DNA of 64,000 bases from Mixia osmundae IAM 14324 (Eukaryota; Basidiomycota; Mixiomycetes; Mixiales; Mixiaceae), in contig NW_014575560.1 in assembly GCF_000708205.1 (NCBI RefSeq), forward strand, positions 622,501-686,500. Direction: 5' to 3'. The notes beneath the pieces were generated by a model, which saw only the letters and a program-made list of their open reading frames with translations, was not told the DNA's origin and made no database searches. Position numbers and translations under genes: made by a program. Positions 56,776 through 64,000 of this stretch are shown here, one piece after another (position 1 is the stretch's first letter; each line of letters opens with the position of its first letter).

Positions 56776-58592
56776 ATGTCTAATCCGACGGCCATCACAC
56801 CCATCAAAGGTGCATTTTCGTCTTACTTCTTGCATGTGCAGATGTTGACAAAGCCTCGGGGTGTACAGTCAAAGCTATCGCTTGTATTGGCGCAGGGTGA
56901 GTTCGCCCGTCCTTCAGCCCCCAGTGGCGGCCAGGCTCACAACATTGCTACAGCTATGTCGGTGGCCCAACATGCAGCTTGCTCTCTCACTTCTGTCCCC
57001 ATGTCAAAGTCACCATCGTCGACGTCAATCCTGCACGCATTGCTCAATGGAACTCAGACACGCTGCCGATCTACGAGCCTGGCCTAGACGAGATCGTCAA
57101 GAGCTGCAGGGGTCGCAACCTCTTCTTCTCGACCGAGATCGACAAGGCTATCCTCGAGGCTGATCTCATCTTTGTCTCTGTCAATACGCCTACCAAAGAG
57201 ACGGGCGTTGGTGCAGGTTACGCAGCTGATCTGAGGTCAGCATCACCATCTGATCCCTATCAACGAGCTTCCTGACTGGTCGCAAAACACAGCTACGTCG
57301 AGCTCTCCACTCGTCGTATTGCGTCAGTCGCGCAGAGCTCAAAGATTGTCGTCGAAAAGTCAACCGTGCCTTGCCGCACCGCTCAGTCGATGAGGACCAT
57401 CCTCGAAGCAAATTCGCGCCCCGGTCTCCGCTTTGACATCCTCTCCAACCCAGAATTCCTCGCAGAGGGCACAGCCGTCGAGGATCTCAAGAATCCAGAT
57501 CGTGTCCTGATTGGCAGCTTACAAACACCAGAAGGTATCGCTGCTGCCGCTGCTCTCACAGAGGTATACGCCAACTGGGTCCCTCGCGAACGTGTTGTCA
57601 CGACCGGTCTCTGGAGTTCAGAGTTGACCAAGCTGGTATGTGTTGCGTCTCACCGATCGAAGCCGAACGTTGGCTCACGGTCCGACGCAGGCTGCCAACG
57701 CGCTCCTGGCTCAACGTATCTCTTCGATCAATTCGCTTTCTGCCATCTGCGAAGCCACAGGCGCCAACATCGACGAAGTCGCCTACGCTTGCGGTCTCGA
57801 TGACCGTATCGGACCACGTTTCCTCAAGTCATCCGTCGGCTTTGGCGGCTCATGCTTCCAGAAGGATATCCTCAACCTTGTCTACCTGTCCGAGTCACTC
57901 CATCTACCCGAAGTCGCTCAATATTGGCGGGGTGTGGTCGAGATGAACGAGTATCAGAAGAAGCGCTTTGCTAAGACGGTCGTGTCGAGCTTGTTCAATA
58001 CCATCACTCACAAGAAGATTGCCGTGCTCGGCTTTGCATTCAAGGCCGACACGGGCGATACCCGAGCCAGTCCTGCTATCACGATCTGCCAGGCTTTCAG
58101 AGCAGAGAATGCACTCATCAGCATTTACGACCCCAAGTAGGGCATGCCCTCCTGACAGCGACGATCCATGACTGACTGGCAATGCGTGCAGAGTACCAGC
58201 CGAACAGATATACAAGGATCTCACAGATGTTCGCGTCGCAGACGATCGCGAGAAGAGTCAGTGCATGATTTGGCAGGCACGGCGCACAAACTGACTCTCT
58301 GATGTCCATAGTGATGAAGCAGATTACCCTTTGCGATAGCGCGCTCGAGGCCTGCAAGGGCGCAGCAGGCGTCATCGTGGCAACCGAGTGGAAGGAGTTC
58401 AAGACGATCGACTGGCAAAAGGTTTACGATAACATGTAGATGGCCTCTAGCTTCTGTCTGACGAGACTGACCGGGTCGGGCAGGTATCGTCCTGCATTCA
58501 TCTTTGATGGGCGAGGCATCCTCGACGTCAAGGCACTCGAGAAGATTGGCTTCCAAGTTCACGTCATCGGTCGTGGCAAAGAGAGCAACTAG
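56776..58592 (+). CDS. UGD1: UDP-glucose 6-dehydrogenase
   Basis: Oxidises UDP-glucose to UDP-glucuronate with two NAD+, feeding capsule and glucuronoxylomannan-type wall polymers and UDP-xylose. Eight exons (56776-56809, 56869-56896, 56954-57235, 57293-57635, 57691-58136, 58192-58256, 58312-58435, 58484-58592) give 476 aa. The Rossmann loop reads [15 protein letters not shown] across introns 1 and 2. [28 protein letters not shown], and the catalytic Cys loop [13 protein letters not shown] are intact, as are [13 protein letters not shown] and [10 protein letters not shown]. All seven introns are GT-AG, 48-59 bp. Exons 1 and 2 are 34 and 28 nt. The upstream gap to MAK16 is 154 bp on the same strand. 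Confidence 0.96.
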
Positions 58593-59029
58593 CCCAAATC
58601 AGAGCCCCATTCGCATTTCTGTAAAGCGGGCAGGCTCCCTCAAAGCGCAGTAGAGAACTACTAAACCCTCGAGCGGGCTCGTTATTAGATCATTGATATT
58701 GCACAAGCATGCAGTCCTCTGTCTTTGAGCGATGCGGACGATCTACAAGCATGGCCTGTGGTCGACACTGATTCGACGTCGCGAGCTCTGATCTGGCACG
58801 GCAGGGCGGACCTGCCGTGCCAGCTGCTGGATCCGCCTCGCTCTACCAGAACCGACGGCATCTCGCTGCACATGAGATCGTCGCTCGCTACCGCACACAG
58901 GCAGCTGCCAAAAGGAATGTGCTGCGCACGCATACCCTCGTATGTCGGCAGGTAGCCGAGCTGATACCTGGTCAAGCGTGCCGATGGGCGTCGACGACGT
59001 GCGGTCGATTGGACGACAATGTCTCACAG
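58593..59029. other. 437 bp convergent intergenic stretch
   Basis: Lies between the stops of UGD1 and the LAMTOR1-like gene. It holds frames without recognisable domains on both strands and an inverted pair ggcacggcagg / cctgccgtgcc around 58796-58820 that could form a hairpin. No gene is called. Confidence 0.45.
58795..58821. terminator. Inverted repeat able to form a hairpin between UGD1 and LAMTOR1-like genes
   Basis: The arms read ggcacggcagg and cctgccgtgcc, perfectly complementary over about 11 bp with a 5 bp loop. It sits about 200 bp past each stop codon. A role in transcript ending is only a guess; it may equally be chance in GC-rich DNA. Confidence 0.3.
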
Positions 59030-59701
59030 CTACATGCCAAAGTCGAAACCAGAATGGATGGCATGGTCCAGCTTGGCGAGAGCGTCGCTCATCTGCAGTG
59101 CGCAATGAGCAGGCAGTTCGAAGCGAACAGACAAGACGAGACGTACAAAGGCTCTGTCCTCATCTGACATATCGACCAGTGTGCCACGCTTGGGCACAGA
59201 GGCTTCCTCACTGCTTGACGGCGTAGGCTGCTGATCGTCAGAGACGGCAGACGTCGCATGTTGCTGTCGCATCGTCTTGAGCGAATGAGCGCTCACGCCC
59301 GCTCTGAGCGAATCTACATGTCGAAAGCGTACGGGGCTATCGACGCTGTCTTCTGGCAGAGCACTGATCAGCCGTGTCGGACTAGCGGGTCGCGACGATG
59401 CCGCGGAGGATAGGTCAGACGAGTTAGCAGACCTGCCGGTGTCGTCCTGGGAGTTCTCCTCCATTGCGAGTTGCCAGAGCGGGTGAGGAGCGTTCAGGTC
59501 AACGATCTGCTCTGTAGCCCTGTCGACGAGCTTGAGCAGCCTCTCCTGATGGGCTACTTCGTCGAGGTTGCTGCTCGTCGTGGGCCTGACAGGCGGCAAT
59601 GATCTCGAGAGTTGATCGTCGTCTAGAAGGCCCGTACGCTCGTCTGGCAGTCTGTCAGACTTGGTGCGCCTCTTGCCGCAGCATGCAGCAAGCCAGTCCA
59701 T
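59030..59701 (-). CDS. LAMTOR1/Ego1-like TORC1 anchor protein (candidate)
   Basis: Candidate fungal LAMTOR1 (p18)/Ego1, which anchors the Ragulator/EGO complex and TORC1 signalling at the vacuole. Exons 59701-59147 and 59092-59030 give about 205 aa. The N-terminus MDWLAACCGKRRTKS has a vicinal Cys pair for palmitoylation, then the family's ERTGLLDD and a helix LLKLVDRATEQIVDLN that matches the conserved LAMTOR1 start. The remainder is Ser-rich. The usual N-myristoylation Gly2 is absent. The 54 bp intron has gtacgt and gcag ends but is in frame and stop-free, so the unspliced form is also possible. Assignment rests on a short motif and is moderate. Confidence 0.6.
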   Translation of the reverse strand: MDWLAACCGKRRTKSDRLPDERTGLLDDDQLSRSLPPVRPTTSSNLDEVAHQERLLKLVDRATEQIVDLNAPHPLWQLAMEENSQDDTGRSANSSDLSSAASSRPASPTRLISALPEDSVDSPVRFRHVDSLRAGVSAHSLKTMRQQHATSAVSDDQQPTPSSSEEASVPKRGTLVDMSDEDRAFVRLVLSVRFELPAHCALQMSDALAKLDHAIHSGFDFGM

Positions 59702-59837
59702 CGACGGCCGCCAAGCAGCTGGCTCAGCAGCCGGGCAAGAGGACAAAGAGCCCGAGCGCCGTTGAGCAGGGCGCAGAAGCGCAGCAGTCTCGGGCTCGCG
59801 CTGTCTCTGTCGGCCGACAAGTGACAGCCTGCCCGCG
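59702..59837. promoter_or_regulatory. 136 bp divergent promoter, LAMTOR1-like and DUF1769 genes
   Basis: Head-to-head interval. The frame of the minus gene stays open into it. No motif seen. Confidence 0.35.
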
Positions 59838-60815
59838 ATGCCACCTCACCTCAAGATCACGGCAGGTCCCTCCCAGCACCAGCTAGCGACTCTCGCAGTC
59901 AACCATGATGTGTCCAAGCCGACGAGGATCGAGTCTGACGAGTTCGATGGCTACATCACAGTGCGGATAGCCTCTTTTGAAGGAGACTCGGGCAATGTCG
60001 AGCGCTTGTCAAGCCCGGAGAGTGGCTACTTTGAGAAACACAAGGGACTGACCTGGTCCATCCATATACAAGGCCGTTTCCTCAAGCCCGTCAAGTCACA
60101 CGAGCTCGTCTTTGGCAATACTTTCGATCGGCCTCTACGCGATTCACTACCGTACGGCACAAGTGTCGCACTGCGATTCGTCAACCTCATAGATCCTTCG
60201 CTCAAGCATGACCTCTACGGTGACAAGCCGTGGGCATTCTCCCCCCTCCTTGCGACGATGAACTTTGTCAACACGCGCCGACTCGAATCCGACGAGTCAA
60301 CGCCGGAGTGGCAACCTGACCAGCCGAAAGAGGACGCTACCTCGCTATTGCCGTCAGAAGATGCCGAGAAGGAGCACCTGCTGGGACAGGTCAACGCAAG
60401 GCGAAAGTACTTTGGCAATGCTCAGCACAGTATCGAACTTACGTCGACTGATCTCGTCTCTTGCGATTTCTGCAACGGATTCATCGACTTCAACACGCTA
60501 TCTGTGCACCTGCCTGGTTTCTCGATCAGTCTGGCCAAGTACTGGGACGGTCAGCCCGTTCGCTATGTCTGTCAGACCGAGGACGGCAAGCGAACGTTCT
60601 TCGTTGTCGTCTTTGACATCATCGATGAGTCCATATTGGCCGAGAAGGGACTCGCCGCAGCTGACAGGCAACCTAGCAAGACTTCCGCTGAGACCGAAGC
60701 TACGGCATCAGAGAGCAAGCCAGAGCCATCACCTCACGCGACAGTTGGCGAGCAGGCTACGACCAGCAAAGCAGACCTACCACCCAGCGACGGTCTCGAT
60801 CTGGGCATAGACTAG
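59838..60815 (+). CDS. DUF1769-domain protein (fungal, UPF0590-like)
   Basis: Intronless gene of 325 aa. The central segment HIQGRFLKPVKSHELVFGNT plus FDRPLRDSLPYGTSVALRFV and LYGDKPWAFSPLLATMNFVN is the hallmark of the fungal DUF1769 domain. The C-terminal part has VSCDFCNGFIDFNTLSVHLP and RYVCQTEDGKRTFFVVVFD, also part of the domain. The fold and biochemical role are unknown; fungal relatives have been described as possible lipid-interacting proteins, but nothing in the sequence proves it. The last 60 residues are Ser/Glu-rich. It is the only clearly single-exon gene in the window. Convergent with MON2, 33 bp apart. Confidence 0.85.
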   Translation: MPPHLKITAGPSQHQLATLAVNHDVSKPTRIESDEFDGYITVRIASFEGDSGNVERLSSPESGYFEKHKGLTWSIHIQGRFLKPVKSHELVFGNTFDRPLRDSLPYGTSVALRFVNLIDPSLKHDLYGDKPWAFSPLLATMNFVNTRRLESDESTPEWQPDQPKEDATSLLPSEDAEKEHLLGQVNARRKYFGNAQHSIELTSTDLVSCDFCNGFIDFNTLSVHLPGFSISLAKYWDGQPVRYVCQTEDGKRTFFVVVFDIIDESILAEKGLAAADRQPSKTSAETEATASESKPEPSPHATVGEQATTSKADLPPSDGLDLGID

Positions 60816-60848
60816 ACAATGCACATGTTGTACAATCTATCCATGCAA

Positions 60849-63800
60849 CTAGAGCACAAGTGTGTCGCCGAGCGCAATGGTCCGGCCGACTCGCTCTAGG
60901 CACAACCGGCTGAGCGTCCTCGCATCTCGAGGTTCAGAAGTAAGTGTTGCAGTGGCATTGCTTGACGTCCGCCTCGAGAACATTCCGGAAGACTTCTGTC
61001 GCACTGGTGGAGGCATCGTCAGCGCAATCTCCGTCATCCCGTTGAGCGTGAGCAATAAAGGATAGATGTGGAATAGATGGGCCGCCGGAGAGCGTTGTAG
61101 CTCGTCCACGAGAATCGCGCGATGGTGAGTCGCTTTGCCGTTCTTTTGGCCATGATGATCGGCGAATGCCGCTTGGAAGCATCCTTCCCGAAGCTCAAGA
61201 TCAAGCAAGCTCTTCATCACGTAGCTGAGCTCGTCGACTCGTATCCTGTATGACTTTATGAGAATCCATCCGGGCGTCAACGGTGCTTTCCTTACCTCGG
61301 AAAAGGTAGCTTGCCCCGACACGTCGCATCGGCAATGTACGTCTTGACGGCAGCGATACAGCGACTTAGATAGATCGGCAAAGCTAGCCTCGCCATTCTG
61401 CTCGCCTCTGCAGTGTCGTTGGTAGGATCGGCAGCGACGAGCTTGGCAAGCACGTTGAAAGACCAGAATGCCCAACGCGGACGAGTGACCTCCTCGATCT
61501 CAGCCGTTGTGCCGATGCAATGTCCAGCCGCTTGCTCCTCAAAGGATTGTGCGAAACGCGCTTCGCTCGCACCATCTTGCATTGCAAGCGCTTTTGCCTT
61601 TGCCTTGCGACTGTCATGGCTGGGCAGGATGAGATCGTATAGCCGGGAGCAATTTTGAAGGGTCGTCGCCAATCTGAGCAGCGTTGTGTCTTCAATAGAG
61701 ACATGGCTGACGTGGGGCAATATGGACGCTTCGATGAAATTGAGGAGCTGACGATCGTACTCCTCGGCCTCGATCTGGGCTGCGCTCGAGAGGTTACGAA
61801 CGGGCTTGTTGTCAGCTAACAAGCCGCCCGCGATGGTCGAGACGAGCTGTTGCCATATCATTGCATACGTCTTTGGAGGTAAATCGGATCGAATCTTGAC
61901 GATCGTGCGGATGAGAAGAGTTGCCAGATCCATGAAGAGATTGGTGGCCGTCTTCCAGAGCGGCAGATCATTGCCGAATTTGGCTGGCGGGGGACATTCA
62001 TACTTGAGCTTCATGGGTATGGCAAATGCAGCGAGCACATGCTCAACAGCGGCACTGGTGTACAGTTCGAGCGAGCCGGCGTGCTTCGTGTACAGGCCAC
62101 CGATTCGAGGCATTGTGTCCTTTGCCAGCGCAACGAAGGTAAGCCTTCGCACTGGACTTGGAGATGTCGGAGAGGGTAGCGCAGTCGTATAAGCGAAAGT
62201 CGCGTAATCTGAAAGCTCGACCAGCACACGCGAAGATACGCCGGGCACGGACAGATCGAGCAGGTCTATGACCTCCAGAACAGATTGTTGCACGTTCGTG
62301 AGTGAGTCGACATCAGGCCGATAGTCGTCGCTACGGTTCCAAAGCTGCACGTCGTGCATGATCGCTAGAACCTGAACGCTGCGCTGGAGATTGAGAGATA
62401 GTAGCGACCTTCCGAGCAGGGGCTTTGCAACCTCGACAAATGCACGCAAAGTAGCCTGACTGAAGCTTGCGTCTTTGCTCTCGACAGGCACGCCGGGTCG
62501 CAGCAATGCGCCCATCGATGCCCAAGCATCCCACGCTGCTTGCCATGCCTCTCCGAGCCTTTCTGAATAGCTGGAGCTATCCTCCATTGGCGCAGCAAGC
62601 ATTTTGCCTAGCGAAGTCATCGCCGCCGTTGCGACTGCGTCTTGGCCCGAGGTATACGCCTCGACGAGTTGGGCCAGCATCATCCGCCAAGCCTCGGCGA
62701 AGCGTTCGGTATTCGCAATCTTCAGTATGTAGTCGTGAAAAAGCTGGCCGTTGAAGCCCATCGCTAGGATTCTGCTGTCACTCCATTGCTTAACCAGCAA
62801 AGTGCGCGCCTCTTCTGCCTCCTTGCTGACGCTCTGCTCAGGTACTCGCGAAGCGCTTGCATAGCTCGAGCTCGACAATGAGCGGAAGAGCGGAAAGATG
62901 ATATCCCACAGGACCTTATCCCAAGTGGAAGCGTCAAGCGCGCCGCCATATAGCAGGACGCAGCGATACAGAGTCTGGATAGAGCCGTCCCGGACCTCTT
63001 GCCTCTCGTCCTGCTGCAGCGTGAGCAGTCGCGCCAACAAAGTCAACCAGAGAGTGCCGAATCCGAGTTCATCCTCGCTCCTGCGCCCTTGTATGTGATC
63101 AGAGACATTCCACAGCAGGCCCCCCGACTGTAAGTCGATTTAGCTGCTTCAGCTACACAAGCAAGTCTCACGAACCGTAAGAGCAACGTTGATGTCTGCA
63201 GTCTGCTTGGCATAATCTGCTAGCGTATCGACGCACATGTGGAGAGCCTGTGGATCCAGTGACGCCAGAAAGTCGGAGCAGATCAGTTGAAGCGACGGAA
63301 AGCTCATCCTGACAAGCGCCGGTACACGAGCTGAGTCGTCATTGAGCGGACATGCAGCTCTGAGCATAGTAAAGACACGATGCCAATTTCCGACGAATGA
63401 GTGTCCCGATGATTCGATGATCTTGAATAAGGTCTCGAGTGATAGTCGGCGTACTTCGACATCAGTGGAGCTAGGTGGCGACTGAGGCGATGCTTGCTGA
63501 GCAAGGACAAGCAATACCTGCTCCTGAACTTGACTGCGATGCTCTTCGCTGCTATTGCTGACATTTCGCGGTGCGACTGCCAAGATCTGATCTAGCGCAT
63601 CGGCTGCCTGTGTCCGCGTAAGATGGTTACCTTCCGGCCACTGTGCGATAGCGAGTAGGTGAGAGGTGACGAGGCTCCACCCCATGCGAGCATCGCGATA
63701 GATCAGACGATGAATATTGAGCACAGCGATGTCGCAGATCTTGGTCATGGCAAAGGATGATTCGCCCTGCCGCAAGATCCTGACGACGCTTGCATCTGCT

Positions 63801-64000
63801 TGACGCCGTCGTCCTGTCTTTGCGGTGACAGGTGACTCAGCAGGCGCAGGCTCCGCTGATTTGGAAAGATCGGCGGGCTCGCCCAAGTCGTTGACGGCCA
63901 ATCCAAGCATCTCGCCATTGAGCCGGCAAAGCGCGGCAATGAACCACCTGAACGCTTCGTCTTCTAGCGTCTTCGAAGCGTCAAAGACCTTTGTCATGCC
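60849..64000 (-). CDS. MON2: Golgi/endosome traffic protein MON2 (5' partial)
   Basis: Large HEAT-repeat protein related to Arf-GEFs that acts at the trans-Golgi and endosomes with Dop1 and Neo1. The gene enters from beyond base 64000. Exons 64000-63176, 63127-61296 and 61245-60849 give the last ~1017 aa. The frame shows SFPSLQLICSDFLASL and the MON2-typical LTSGGLLWNVSDHIQGRRSE formed across the first intron, then LGFGTLWLTLLARLLTLQQD and EVRDGSIQTLYRCVLLYGG. HEAT-like helices continue to LPFPRIRVDELSYVMKSL and the end ALGDTLVL. Introns are 48 and 50 bp GT-AG. The N-terminal DCB/HUS regions lie outside the window. Confidence 0.88.

Overview
The window looks like nuclear DNA of a basidiomycete fungus with a very compact, intron-rich genome. 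The evidence is a set of strictly eukaryotic and fungal genes, roughly 100 short introns (mostly 45-63 bp, often with a CTGAC-like branch site before the 3' AG), and gaps between genes that are often under 100 bp. A small-genome Pucciniomycotina lineage such as Mixia would fit, but that placement is inference. I see no tRNA, rRNA, CRISPR array, transposon, provirus-like element or toxin fossil.

I reconstructed 35 protein-coding genes by joining open frames across introns. Left part (1-20 kb): an actin-capping alpha subunit fragment, mitochondrial AsnRS, an ARP10-like actin-related protein, succinate dehydrogenase SDH4, glutamine:fructose-6-phosphate amidotransferase GFA1, a Rap/RSR1 GTPase, autophagy scaffold ATG11, a HAD phosphatase, an unknown PY-motif protein, a UBE3D-like E3 ligase and the rRNA-processing protein UTP7. 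Middle (20-46 kb): MUB1, VPS71/ZNHIT1, an O6-methylguanine methyltransferase, a large-loop MFS transporter, GPI14, MIX17, a PEX22 candidate, ZW10, the SUMO E1 subunit AOS1, a PPR-like mitochondrial protein, COQ8, an ANP1/MNN9 mannosyltransferase, DPB11/TopBP1 and iron permease FTR1. Right part (46-64 kb): a 2.2 kb gene-poor stretch with a 236 bp tandem duplication, a GH5 beta-1,3-glucanase, MED19, ZNF830, COG6, LSM8, MAK16, UDP-glucose dehydrogenase, a LAMTOR1-like protein, a DUF1769 protein and the C-terminal part of MON2.

Most genes are housekeeping and do not form a pathway cluster. Loose themes are cell wall and glycan work (GFA1, UGD1, GH5, ANP1, GPI14), mitochondria (AsnRS, SDH4, MIX17, COQ8, PPR), membrane traffic (ATG11, ZW10, COG6, MON2, LAMTOR1) and RNA processing (UTP7, LSM8, MAK16).

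The unusual signals are architectural. Twenty consecutive genes (UBE3D-like to COG6) strictly alternate strand, giving shared divergent promoters and tail-to-tail ends only 4-40 bp apart or overlapping. About 8 of roughly 100 introns appear to be GC-AG. Many genes begin with a 6-34 nt first coding exon, and several introns are stop-free multiples of three that could be retained. All exon joins are inferred from family conservation, splice motifs and reading frame; no transcript data were available.
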